64,000 nt of DNA from Paenibacillus dendrobii (GCF_009807035.1 NZ_WUBI01000001.1:2728001-2792000), one strand, 5' to 3'; shown: positions 8,882 to 16,218, numbered from the stretch's first letter. Made by a program: numbers and translations. The notes: generated by a model not told the origin, from the sequence alone.

Positions 8882-9041
8882 ATATAACGTTATTGTATTT
8901 ACAAACTCGAGAGGCTTAAGGGAGCTCCAGCGACCGGGTCCAACAGACTTAGCCTCGCAGGTTGTGAACTGAATGAGCTTCTCTGCATACCTCATGTTGC
9001 CAACTAAGGGCGCAGCCCGCAGCGTAGATATGGTGTTATGT
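8882..9041 (-). repeat. attC-like element E6, complete
   Basis: Left core ATATAAC, right core GTTATGT. It has GGCTTAAGG and CTAAGGGCGCAGCCCGC arms. It is more diverged in the centre than E2 or E8. The right core with its flank (GTTATGTGA) is the perfect nine-base complement of the E7 left end. Confidence 0.85.
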
Positions 9042-9087
9042 GATGGTCCGGCCATCTTTGAATCAATATCAAAAAGCTAAAACCAAA

Positions 9088-9501
9088 TTATCTATATACT
9101 CCCGTTCTCTTATTAACAAAATCATTAAATGCATCATTATGTTGTTGATTAAATAATTCTGGCACTTCATCTTTATTAAAAAATTTAAGTTCTGTACTTT
9201 CTTCATTCTCCTTAATTATTTCTCCACCAGAAATATTGCCTTTATAGACAAATGCAATTGATTGCGCTTGATCTCCATTGGGATATTCATCAAAATACTT
9301 ACTATAAATCCCGATTAGTTCTTCGATATTAATTCTTAATCCTGTTTCTTCTACTTCCCTTTTTGCCGTTTCATCTGCGGATTCACCAATTTCCATAGCC
9401 CCACCTGGAAATCCCCATGCATCTTTATCTCTTCTTCGCTGCAATAAAATTTGTCCTTCTTCATTAGTTATTATTGCTCCAGCAAAATTAAGAATTATCA
9501 T
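9088..9501 (-). CDS. Nudix hydrolase (cassette gene)
   Basis: 137 residues. The Nudix box is near residues 37-58: G-G-A-M-E-I-G-E, seven residues, then R-E-V-E-E-T-G-L. The loop helix is one residue shorter than the usual R-E-x-x-E-E-x-G pattern, which could affect metal binding or be tolerated. Nudix enzymes cleave nucleoside diphosphates linked to another group; the substrate is unknown. AAGGT precedes the ATG. Single gene of the E6-E7 cassette. Confidence 0.85.
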   Translation of the reverse strand: MIILNFAGAIITNEEGQILLQRRRDKDAWGFPGGAMEIGESADETAKREVEETGLRINIEELIGIYSKYFDEYPNGDQAQSIAFVYKGNISGGEIIKENEESTELKFFNKDEVPELFNQQHNDAFNDFVNKRTGVYR

Positions 9502-9603
9502 TTCGCTATCAACCTTGCTTCTAATTCACTTTATATAATCCATCGTTTTCCCCCTCTCTTATGAAAAGACTTGATGAATTTCAAATATCTTTTGCCGCTC
9601 TTC

Positions 9604-9664
9604 ACATAACGTTCTTGCATTTCCGAACCATTCGTTAGCCTTCTTGAATAAACTGACCAAGCTT
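9604..9664 (-). repeat. attC-like element E7, internal and right part deleted
   Basis: Left core ACATAAC and the next bases CGTTCTTGCATTTCC match other elements, then only fragments (TTCTTGAATAAACTGACCAAGC) remain before the stop codon of the next gene. The right core is gone. Confidence 0.65.
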
Positions 9665-10540
9665 TTAATCATTTAATATATAATTCTGAAAATATTGTTT
9701 TGGACTTGAACTATCATCTGTGAAATTACTTGTAAACACTGTGACTAGTCCCTTCTCTTGATTAATAAAAATATATTGTCCTCCCCTGCCTGCAGCATAA
9801 TATGTCTTACCTGTCTCATAGTCTACAGAATTATGATTCATTATCCACCAATGATATCCATAAGACGATTTATCTGTTGTTGAAATAAGATTTGTTGATT
9901 TTTCAATCCATTCAGCAGGGATTAGTTGCTTTGAATTCCATTCCCCTTTTTGTAAATATAATCTCCCAAATTTCAACATATCTTCCACCTTCAATATCAA
10001 ACCAAAACCACCTATTGAAACTCCTTGAGCATCATGATACCAATTAAAATTTTGAATACCTAACGGAAGAAATAAGTTCTTTTTCGCAATATTCGTAGTG
10101 CTCGTTTGGGTTGCCTTCTGCAATATTGCGCTTAGTAAATGTGAATTGCCACAACTATATTTCATTTGCGTTCCAGGTTCTGATTCAACAGGTTGTTCAA
10201 GTATGAACTTTACCCAATTCTTTGTTGGAATCATCGCTGCATTACCAGACCACCTCAAACCCGAGGACATCATTAATAGGTGTCTTATAGTAATTCCTTT
10301 CTTTGTATCTTCAATTCCGCTAAAATAATTCGAAATTGGAACATCCTCATTCTCGATATCCCCTTGCTGAATTGCAATTCCATATAATGCAGATATAATG
10401 CTCTTTGTTATTGAATATACTTTGTATTGTTTGTCTTTAATTTTCCAATTTTTATAGTACTCAAATACAACCGAGTTCTCTTTATATATAACACAGCTTT
10501 CAATTTTTTCTTTCTTTATCGCTCTTGTTAGTTCATTCAA
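9665..10540 (-). CDS. Serine hydrolase of the beta-lactamase/PBP4 type (cassette gene)
   Basis: 291 residues. S-I-T-K in the Y-S-I-T-K-S segment near residue 43 is the S-x-x-K nucleophile pair; Y-S-C-G-N-S is the second motif, and G-R-G-G-Q near the C-terminus occupies the third (H/K-x-G) position. There is no signal peptide, so it probably acts in the cytoplasm, as an esterase or peptidase more likely than as a drug-hydrolysing beta-lactamase. The start is TTG with a weak ribosome site. It lies between E7 and E8. Confidence 0.82.
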   Translation of the reverse strand: MNELTRAIKKEKIESCVIYKENSVVFEYYKNWKIKDKQYKVYSITKSIISALYGIAIQQGDIENEDVPISNYFSGIEDTKKGITIRHLLMMSSGLRWSGNAAMIPTKNWVKFILEQPVESEPGTQMKYSCGNSHLLSAILQKATQTSTTNIAKKNLFLPLGIQNFNWYHDAQGVSIGGFGLILKVEDMLKFGRLYLQKGEWNSKQLIPAEWIEKSTNLISTTDKSSYGYHWWIMNHNSVDYETGKTYYAAGRGGQYIFINQEKGLVTVFTSNFTDDSSSPKQYFQNYILND

Positions 10541-10589
10541 GTTAATAATGATACCTATCTTTCAGTTTAATGATTATTGCGTGCCTTTC

Positions 10590-10746
10590 AGATAACGTTT
10601 CCGTGTTCACGATTTCCCACCGACTTAAGTGAACGAGCGGCCGCGATGCGGTTGGTCGGTGTGGATGTGTCCCGGCAACAGCTTCCTCGCCTTATCTTCC
10701 GGGACCGAGACGGCTTGTCCACCGATGCGTGAATATGGTGTTATAC
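10590..10746 (-). repeat. attC-like element E8, complete
   Basis: Left core AGATAAC, right core GTTATAC. It holds GTGTTCACGATTTCCCACC, ACTTAAG, GCGATGCGGTTGGTCGGTG, GATGTGTCCCGGCA, GGGACCGAGACGG and CGATGCGTGAATA, close to E2 and E3. Confidence 0.9.
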
Positions 10747-10753
10747 AATGGAT

Positions 10754-11340
10754 TTAGCCCTCTTTGAGTAACTGCCAAGATTTCTTTGTCTCTGAATATT
10801 CTATAAATATCTTGTAATCTTTGATTTCTTCACGAAAATTATATACCCTATCCATATCTGTATGATGACCTATTCCTGTTAATGGGACCTTTACTTTAAC
10901 TCTAGTCTTCACTATTCTACTCAGATCAATAAATAAGCCTTCACGAGTTGATTCTAAAAGTACTGAAGTTATTTCATCAGGCAACTCGGTAAAGGTTCTG
11001 CGTGTTATTACTTCTAATTTCGATATAATCACATTCGATAATAGGGATTTATAGTCTCTTAAATCTTCTACAAAGAGTTTATTAAACCATCCATCATCAT
11101 GTGAATGATAAGCAAATCTATTCATAGGTATTCTATTCAATGGTTTCGCCATATGAGAAAAAAATAACAATTCCGATATCTCTTTATTACTTAACTTATT
11201 AATATAGTCCACATTCTCGATGTCGACCCAACAAAAGTTCCCGTAACCATATACATCATCATTGATTAGTTCATCAATTTCGTTGGTTGTTACATATTTA
11301 AAGTTGGAGTGCTGATTCCACAGCGCATGATTGAATTGAT
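10754..11340 (-). pseudogene. 5'-truncated cassette gene, unknown family
   Basis: The longest frame with a start codon is 152 codons (GTG at 11212), but the same frame stays open upstream to about 11340 with protein-like sequence (F-N-H-A-L-W-N-Q-H-S-N-F-K-Y-V, later V-Y-G-Y-G-N-F-C-W-V-D) and no start codon. The natural N-terminus was therefore probably removed at element E9. The protein has an N-R-F-A-Y-x-S-H-D-D-G-W-F-N-K-L segment. I recall similar Bacillus proteins annotated without good basis as oxalate:formate antiporters; no membrane segments are seen here, so function is unknown. Confidence 0.6.
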
Positions 11341-11388
11341 AGGCGAACGAAGTGAGCGGCCGCGATGCGATTAGTCGGTGCGGATGTG
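11341..11388 (-). repeat. attC-like element E9, internal fragment
   Basis: GCGAACGAAGTGAGCGGCCG, CGATGCGATTAGTCGGTG and CGGATGTG match the left-centre of E2 and E8. Both outer cores are missing. The truncated gene on one side and the HD pseudogene on the other both run into it; the HD frame uses its TTA as stop. Confidence 0.65.
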
Positions 11389-11992
11389 CGGAATACCAAT
11401 AATGTCTTGCCCTGCAAACCTTTCTGCAAAATCAGCCAACTGATGGCGTCTATCTTCAGTGATTCTGTTTATCGTTCCCGTATTAACGTTGGACTCCGTT
11501 TCTACATGCTCCCCCGGAATCCTCAATTCAATAAATACATGTTGCAGTCTATTATCTCAATATTGGATAATTTGTTACCTGAACTCTGATAGTACATCTG
11601 CATCAGAATAGCATCTTTAATAATTTCATCGTATGGGTCATGAAATCGATATTTATCTTCTTGATAAAAGATCGATCGAGTATGACAGACAGCTCTTCGT
11701 CGTTAAAGAGTTGGGTGCTACGTAATATCGGTCTTACAGTATTTGCACTGTTTGGACCAGGGAAGTCTTTGATTCCGGTTTTATAGAAATAAAAACCGTG
11801 GAGAAACCCCGTGATCGCAGTAATTTCTGAATCTTGTCCTCTTCTCATAGCAAGAAAAGAAGCAAAATAAGAAACTTCGAAAAGATGAACCCAAGCTTCC
11901 CGTTTCTTGGAGCTAATCTCTCTAGCAGAAAGCATTTCATGAACAAGACCACGAACAGTGTCAAGCCGCTTAAACTTCTTCCCAGAAATCAA
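11371..11992 (-). pseudogene. HD-domain protein gene with two frameshifts
   Basis: Frame 1 from TTG at 11992 gives H-G-F-Y-F-Y-K-T-G, D-F-P-G-P-N-S-A and V-R-P-I-L-R-S-T. Near 11672 the expected continuation (F-Y-Q-E-D-K-Y-R-F-H-D-P-Y-D-E-I-I-K-D-A) jumps to the next frame. Near 11540 it jumps again to a frame carrying R-L-Q-H-V-F-I-E-L-R-I-P-G and ending at 11371 after G-I-P-H-I-R-T-D. This is a small HD-type phosphohydrolase-like family; the metal-binding H-D appears in the second piece. Broken unless the frameshifts are sequencing errors. Confidence 0.65.
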
Positions 11993-12073
11993 ACTTTCGC
12001 CTCTCCCTAGGTTCGTTATCTTAAACCGACAAATAATAAATTTGCTTTTATTTTATGTTTTTACGCTGATTTC

Positions 12074-12148
12074 CTATAACGTTCTTGTATTCACGACGTC
12101 CCACTGACTTAAGGCGACGAAGTCGCCGGGCGCGATGCGCTTGGCTTT
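12074..12148 (-). repeat. attC-like element E10, left half only
   Basis: Left core CTATAAC, then CGTTCTTGTATTCACGACG, CCCACTGACTTAAGG, a CGACGAAGTCG mini-hairpin and GCGATGCGC. The right half is missing and joins directly to the GrpB-like fragment. Confidence 0.75.
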
Positions 12149-12297
12149 GCCACCATTCCTTCAATCGCTGTACTTCCTATATGTTCAAATTCAACTGATG
12201 GATCAAATATTGTTCTAAGAATCTGTTCTTCTATCAGATAAATATCTTTCCATCTTTCTTTAAATGGAGAAAGGTGGATACTTTCGTCAATAACCAT
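12109..12297 (-). pseudogene. GrpB-family gene fragment, 3' end lost
   Basis: 62 codons. Residues 1-52 match the start of GrpB-family proteins (nucleotidyltransferase-like fold): P-F-K-E-R-W near residue 11 and F-E-H-I-G-S-T-A-I-E-G-M near 37. After A-K-P the frame enters element E10 and stops. Real GrpB proteins are about 170 residues, so two thirds are gone. AAAGGA lies before the ATG, so the fragment would still be translated if transcribed. Confidence 0.75.
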
Positions 12298-12329
12298 GAG
12301 TCCACGTCCTTTAGCACTTAAGAGATTTC

Positions 12330-12502
12330 GTCTAACGTTCCAGCATTCACGATATCCCAGCGCCTTAAGGTCCGTATGGACGGCTGCCGCTTGCGGCAGT
12401 TAGGCGGTGAGATGTGTACGGTGAATCCGCTTCCTTGAAATGCCTCTCCCGCACCCAGGGCTGTGCTTGTCTCGGACCGCAGCGTTGAATGCGATGTTAT
12501 GT
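12330..12502 (-). repeat. attC-like element E11, complete, longest copy
   Basis: 173 bases. Left core GTCTAAC, right core GTTATGT. Next to the CCTTAAGG arm it has a strong inner hairpin GCTGCCGCTTGCGGCAG, then TTAGGCGGTGAGATGTG. The cores differ from each other, as in most copies. Confidence 0.88.
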
Positions 12503-12530
12503 GTTGTCCCCGCCTTCTACGAATTATCAT

Positions 12531-13091
12531 TCACAATGTCTTAAGAAAAAGCCCCATACCTATTAAATCAATATATTCATTATCATTGAGCTTGACCTGA
12601 TTCTTTAATAGACTCTCTTCGACAAATCCGATCTTCTTATATAATTCAATAGCACGATGGTTATTCGAAAACACTTCTAAATTAATCTTCTCGATCTTCT
12701 CATTTCTTAATGCCCATTCAATTAATGAATGAAGTAAAGCCCTGCCGATTCCACTTCCTCGATATTCTCTCCGAACACTCATACCAAAACTACCTATATG
12801 CTCTAATCGACGTTTATGACCACAGTGAAAATCTAATGTTCCGACCACCTCTCCTTTATGCATCGCTATTAAGATTAAGTTATTTAATTTCTGTTGAATA
12901 TTCTCAATCCATTCTTGTTCTTGCTCAATTGTTAATTTGAATTCATCAGGTGTTGTAAGTAAATATGGCTCTGTGTTAATGATTTCCTGATTGAAATTCA
13001 AAACCTCTTTGGCATCTTCTCCATTTGCTGATCGTATGATAATGTCTCGGTTAACTGTATCAACAAATTTTGCTTCTTTGAAAAAAACCAT
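12531..13091 (-). CDS. GNAT acetyltransferase (cassette gene)
   Basis: 186 residues. The acetyl-CoA loop R-G-S-G-I-G-R-A-L-L lies near residue 110, preceded by a M-S-V-R-R-E-Y strand and followed by I-N-L-E-V-F-S-N-N-H-R-A-I-E-L-Y-K-K-I-G-F, the classic RimI/GNAT end. Substrate unknown; relatives acetylate amines, drugs or protein N-termini. AAAGGA precedes the ATG. Single gene of the E11-E12 cassette. Confidence 0.87.
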   Translation of the reverse strand: MVFFKEAKFVDTVNRDIIIRSANGEDAKEVLNFNQEIINTEPYLLTTPDEFKLTIEQEQEWIENIQQKLNNLILIAMHKGEVVGTLDFHCGHKRRLEHIGSFGMSVRREYRGSGIGRALLHSLIEWALRNEKIEKINLEVFSNNHRAIELYKKIGFVEESLLKNQVKLNDNEYIDLIGMGLFLKTL

Positions 13092-13138
13092 TATTCTTCA
13101 TTCCTTTGAATTTATATAATATGTTTTACGGGAATTGT

Positions 13139-13285
13139 ATATAACGTTCTTGTGTTCCTGACGTCGATTCCCCTTAGATAACTCTTATCTTAGGGGAATC
13201 AATGTGTCTGCCTGAATCTTCTTCATGGAAATCCTTCGCGCAGACCGAGCGGCGACAGCCGCGAAGCAGGAACACGTTGTTAGAC
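13139..13285 (-). repeat. attC-like element E12, complete
   Basis: Left core ATATAAC, right core GTTAGAC. The left arm carries GATTCCCCTTAGATAA, pairing with TTATCTTAGGGGAATC, then AATGTGTCTGCCTGA, GCAGACCGAGCGGCGACAGC and GCAGGAACACG. It is closely similar to E17. GTTAGACGA is the exact complement of the E13 left end. Confidence 0.9.
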
Positions 13286-13306
13286 GATGACTTCCTCTTC
13301 TTTGAT

Positions 13307-14428
13307 TTACAATAACAAGTCTTTTAATAAATTTACTTTTTCAAATAACTCATCATATGTTATTATCTCAATCGATCTTAATTCTGATCTAAATAATTCA
13401 AAGTTTTGTTTCTCAGAATCGTTAAGACTGTCCAATGCTCCAATAAGCAAAATACATTTTGGATTCAAAGCATGAAATACAGTTTTTGAATTGTACCGAT
13501 TCACAAAAAACTCCTTTTGCAACCGATCTTTATAGTGTAATAATTGATTAAGAGAACCTGACAAATCAGCAGACATTGAAAAAACACCACTTCTATACTC
13601 TTGACCGATTAGCTTTGTTAAAGGAGTTTTGATTTCTATTATAGCTACATTCTCAAATAAGTTGTTTTTGTAAATAAAATCAAGAAGACTGCCGCCCCTA
13701 TTGCTGAGATCTTTACCTCCAGCATATGCTTTATCTTTGAATAAGATAAATGGTAAAGAAAAGCATTGAGAAAGTACCCAATTATGTTGAATAAAAAATT
13801 CATGCCATGTACTTTCCATATTATTCTCTTTGTTCTTATACCAGAAATCCATCACTGTTATGAACTTATCAATACCTTGAAGAGCGTGATGAGTTTTTAA
13901 AAATAAACTATTTAGTTTGGGCAATGACTCAATGAAAGCTTCGCCGATTGTATTAGAATTGTTCTCACAAAATTTAATATAGAAGGAAGATCCGTATTCA
14001 GATGATATTTCAATAAATTGAGCACTGTCCATAAGACTAACCTGTTTTCTTAATTCATCAATGTAGTATTCATATATCCACTTTATTTGAGTTCGCCATT
14101 CATCATCATTATCATCAAAAGAAATCTGAAACTGAACAAAAAAAGCATCAACTTCTTTAGAAAAAATTATACAAAATGCAGGATAAGGTAATTTATCAAT
14201 TGGTTCTTCTGTATGGTCTCTAAGACAACCCATTAATTCAAAATGAAAATTATTTGGGATGTCTTGATGTCTTATATTGATGATGTCTTTATACTTAAAT
14301 CCTGGAATATCTCGAAAAACACAATTTTGAAATAGAACACCGTTTAATGAATTATCCCAATCACCAACAATTGTCTTATCATTGATATTCACGAAAGTCC
14401 TTTCGCCTTCGATTCTATAGTTCAACAT
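13307..14428 (-). CDS. Shedu-type (DUF4263) immune nuclease (cassette gene)
   Basis: 373 residues from the ATG at 14428, which has GGAGAG five bases upstream; an ATG six codons earlier lacks a site. The C-terminal half has the Shedu pattern: W-H-E-F-F-I-Q-H-N-W near residue 212, G-G-K, G-G-S-L-L-D-F-I-Y, then I-I-E-I-K-T-P (PD-(D/E)xK-like core) and Y-R-S-G-V-F with an S-G-S-L-N-Q-L-L-H-Y-K helix. Shedu proteins are single-gene anti-phage nucleases. The N-terminal 200 residues are a separate domain I cannot place, as is normal for Shedu, where it varies. Here it is a complete one-gene cassette between E12 and E13. Confidence 0.78.
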   Translation of the reverse strand: MLNYRIEGERTFVNINDKTIVGDWDNSLNGVLFQNCVFRDIPGFKYKDIINIRHQDIPNNFHFELMGCLRDHTEEPIDKLPYPAFCIIFSKEVDAFFVQFQISFDDNDDEWRTQIKWIYEYYIDELRKQVSLMDSAQFIEISSEYGSSFYIKFCENNSNTIGEAFIESLPKLNSLFLKTHHALQGIDKFITVMDFWYKNKENNMESTWHEFFIQHNWVLSQCFSLPFILFKDKAYAGGKDLSNRGGSLLDFIYKNNLFENVAIIEIKTPLTKLIGQEYRSGVFSMSADLSGSLNQLLHYKDRLQKEFFVNRYNSKTVFHALNPKCILLIGALDSLNDSEKQNFELFRSELRSIEIITYDELFEKVNLLKDLLL

Positions 14429-14477
14429 GAAATCTCTCCGATTCATTAATGTTATTAAGTATGTTTTGGAAATTTTC

Positions 14478-14602
14478 GTCTAACGTTGTTGAATTCTCGA
14501 CGCCCGACGGAGTCGGGTGTGTCCGGCTGAATCCACTTCCAGGCTTCTCAACTTCGGTCCGGACCGAGCGCGTATGCCCGATGCGTGAATGCGTTGTTAG
14601 CC
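14478..14602 (-). repeat. attC-like element E13, complete, short form
   Basis: 125 bases. Left core GTCTAAC, right core GTTAGCC. The inner hairpin is reduced to CCCGACGGAGTCGGG, then TGTGTCCGGCTGA, TTCGGTCCGGACCGAG and GATGCGTGAA. Nearly identical to E15 through the left arm. Confidence 0.9.
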
Positions 14603-14835
14603 GATGCTTTCTCTTCTTTGAGCTACCCACCACATATGTTCTTGATCTTCATGTGCTCTTACCGATCTTGACCTTCAAATGCTCTTATCCGATCTTGGCC
14701 TTCATATGCCCTTATCCGATCTTGACCTTCATATTCCTTTATCCGGTTTTGACCTTCATATGTCCTTATCCGATATTGACCTTAATGCTTATGGCTTTGA
14801 GGGTTTAACCATACGTACTTGACCTAGAAAGTTTC
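14603..14835 (-). other. Gene-less cassette with tandem repeats
   Basis: Between E13 and E14 there is no normal gene. About 145 bases (14641-14785) consist of five to six copies of a 27-nt unit like CTTATCCGATCTTGACCTTC plus ATATGCC. The outer parts (CTTCTTTGAGCTACCCACC near E13 and GGCTTTGAGGGTTTAACCAT near E14) are shared with the 15903-16055 cassette. On the minus strand each unit contains a mini-frame such as ATG-AAG-GTC-AAG-ATC-GGA-TAA. It may give an RNA, or be an expanded decayed gene. Confidence 0.7.
14641..14785 (-). repeat. 27-nt tandem repeat, about 5.5 copies
   Basis: Unit ends vary (ATGCT, ATGCC, ATTCC, ATGTC), but CTTATCCGATNTTGACCTTC is repeated with few changes. The period is 26-27 bases. 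As protein in another minus frame it reads as a nonapeptide repeat, G-Q-D-R-I-R-A-Y-E, flanked by stops and with no start. Confidence 0.85.
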
Positions 14836-14981
14836 GGCTAACGTCTTGTATTGACGAGGTCCTGGCCCCTTAGAGCCGCTGCTTATAGTTACCTAATGCA
14901 GTGACGTCCCGACGGGCTTAGGGGGCTGGATGTGGTCACTCACTTCTCAGAGTGACCCCGAGCGTCAATTTGTTGTTAGCC
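14836..14981 (-). repeat. attC-like element E14, complete, divergent centre
   Basis: Left core GGCTAAC, right core GTTAGCC. The arms include GTATTGACGAG pairing with GAGCGTCAAT, GGCCCCTTAGAG pairing with GGGCTTAGGGGGC, and GTGGTCACTC pairing with GAGTGACCC. It shares only the outer logic with other copies. The right core supplies the stop codon of the nucleotidyltransferase gene. Confidence 0.85.
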
Positions 14982-15743
14982 GAAGGAAGTTCTGGAATCA
15001 GCCATTGTATTTAAGGCGTTCTCAAAATAGCTATATACTTCATCTGCAATTCCCAGAAACTCTTCAACAAGTACATGACTATCCAAGTAACAAGCATACA
15101 GATAATCAACTAAAGCGGAGTCAATCTCGCAATAGTCTAATATGGCATTCTTCATCTTAATAATGTCATCTTGCCATACACCTGTATCTTCTAAAACCAA
15201 TGAGTATAATGCACGAATTAATCTCTTAGAATAACCTTTAATATATCTAGTTTTCATTGTGTTATCACTAGCATTAGAAAGTAAACTATGTATACGATCT
15301 ATTTCCTCCTTGGTCTCTGTATTTAAGTCTAAAATGAACTCTGGAGAAGTAATTATCGGTGGCACTTTTTCACCAACGTCATGACCATATATGCAAACAC
15401 AAATTATCTTAATCCAAAAACCCCACTCATTCGGTTTACTTAATACATCGTCAATCGAGCAAATTATCGTATCAATCTTAGTTAGTATTGGATATTCTTC
15501 CAAAAGCCTGTCTTTAATATTTGACAATCTTTCGTAATCAATATCTTTGGGATTTAAACATACAATAGTAAAGTCTGCATCTGACTTAAAAGGTTTAGCA
15601 GTTCCTTTTGGAATCGAGCCACACATATAAATGCTATGAATCTTACCTTTAAATTCAGTAAGTATACTATCTTTATACTTTTCAACAAAATCCTTATATT
15701 CACTTTGTATTACAATTCTATTTATAACTTTTTCTAATATCAT
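14976..15743 (-). CDS. Nucleotidyltransferase-fold protein (cassette gene)
   Basis: 255 residues. G-S-I-P-K-G-T-A followed by D-A-D-F-T-I is the polymerase-beta-type nucleotidyltransferase motif (G-S ... D-x-D) near residues 40-60; a third acidic residue is likely D-T-I-I-C. A helical C-terminal domain follows. Relatives include aminoglycoside nucleotidyltransferases and MNT-type antitoxins or toxins; which applies is unclear. AGGAGGAG lies before the ATG. The TAA stop is inside the GGCTAAC core of E14. Confidence 0.82.
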   Translation of the reverse strand: MILEKVINRIVIQSEYKDFVEKYKDSILTEFKGKIHSIYMCGSIPKGTAKPFKSDADFTIVCLNPKDIDYERLSNIKDRLLEEYPILTKIDTIICSIDDVLSKPNEWGFWIKIICVCIYGHDVGEKVPPIITSPEFILDLNTETKEEIDRIHSLLSNASDNTMKTRYIKGYSKRLIRALYSLVLEDTGVWQDDIIKMKNAILDYCEIDSALVDYLYACYLDSHVLVEEFLGIADEVYSYFENALNTMADSRTSFG

Positions 15744-15777
15744 ATAGACTCCTCCTAAACATGTAAGAACTTCTTTC

Positions 15778-15902
15778 GGCTAACGTTGTTGAATTCTCGA
15801 CGCCCGACGGAGTCGGGTGTGTCCGGCTGAGTCCACTTCCAGGCTTCTCAACTTCGGTCCGGACCAAGGGCGTATGTCCGAAGCGTTAACGCGGTGTTAG
15901 CC
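15778..15902 (-). repeat. attC-like element E15, complete, short form
   Basis: Nearly a copy of E13 from CGTTGTTGAATTCTCGACG through GGTCCGGACC, with changes only toward the right arm (AAGCGTTAACGCGGT). Left core GGCTAAC, right core GTTAGCC. Confidence 0.9.
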
Positions 15903-16055
15903 GATACTTCTTCTTCTTTGAGCTACCCACCCAATATGTTCTTGATCTTCATATGCCCTTATCCGATCTGACCTTCATATGCTCTTATCCGCCCTTGACC
16001 TTAGATGCTTCTGGCTTTGAGGGTTTAACCATACGTTCTTGACCTAGGAAGTTTC
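15903..16055 (-). other. Second gene-less cassette, shorter paralogue
   Basis: It has the same ends as the 14603-14835 cassette but only about 2.5 repeat units (15941-16010). Both cassettes follow near-identical elements (E13, E15), so a duplication of element plus cassette, followed by gain or loss of repeat units, is likely. Confidence 0.7.
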
Positions 16056-16172
16056 GGCTAACGTTCAGGTATTCACGACGCTTGGCGTATGCCAAGTGTG
16101 TCCGGCAGCCTTCCCTGGAATGCTTCTGCCGGACCGAGGGCGTATGCCCGATGCGTGAATATTATGTTAGAC
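16056..16172 (-). repeat. attC-like element E16, complete, shortest copy
   Basis: 117 bases. Left core GGCTAAC, right core GTTAGAC. It shows the plan clearly: GTATTCACGACG pairs with CGATGCGTGAATA, CTTGGCGTATGCCAAG is the first inner hairpin, TCCGGCAG pairs with CTGCCGGA, and GGGCGTATGCCC is the second. Confidence 0.92.
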
Positions 16173-16218
16173 GCCGTACCGACTTCCTTGGTTAATCAAG
16201 TTACTCCTTTATTTACTT

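Noticed and set aside
8819..9055. 78-codon minus-strand frame over E6
   Set aside because: It lies entirely on the element and its flank; no family pattern.
9665..10540. True antibiotic beta-lactamase
   Set aside because: No signal peptide, and the third motif is G-R-G-G-Q rather than K-T-G; better read as a cytoplasmic serine hydrolase.
10590..10746. Palindromes as simple Rho-independent terminators of each gene
   Set aside because: They lack T-runs, are far too long and complex, and carry conserved ends and inner motifs that terminators do not need.
12074..12080. E10 left core and E3 right core as a matching pair (both GTTATAGGA)
   Set aside because: The match is good, but the two are 5 kb apart with several cassettes between. 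A past rearrangement is possible; with few core types, chance is likely.
14449..14808. 119-codon plus-strand frame through E13 and the repeats
   Set aside because: It is made of an attachment element and tandem repeats, and no ribosome site precedes it.
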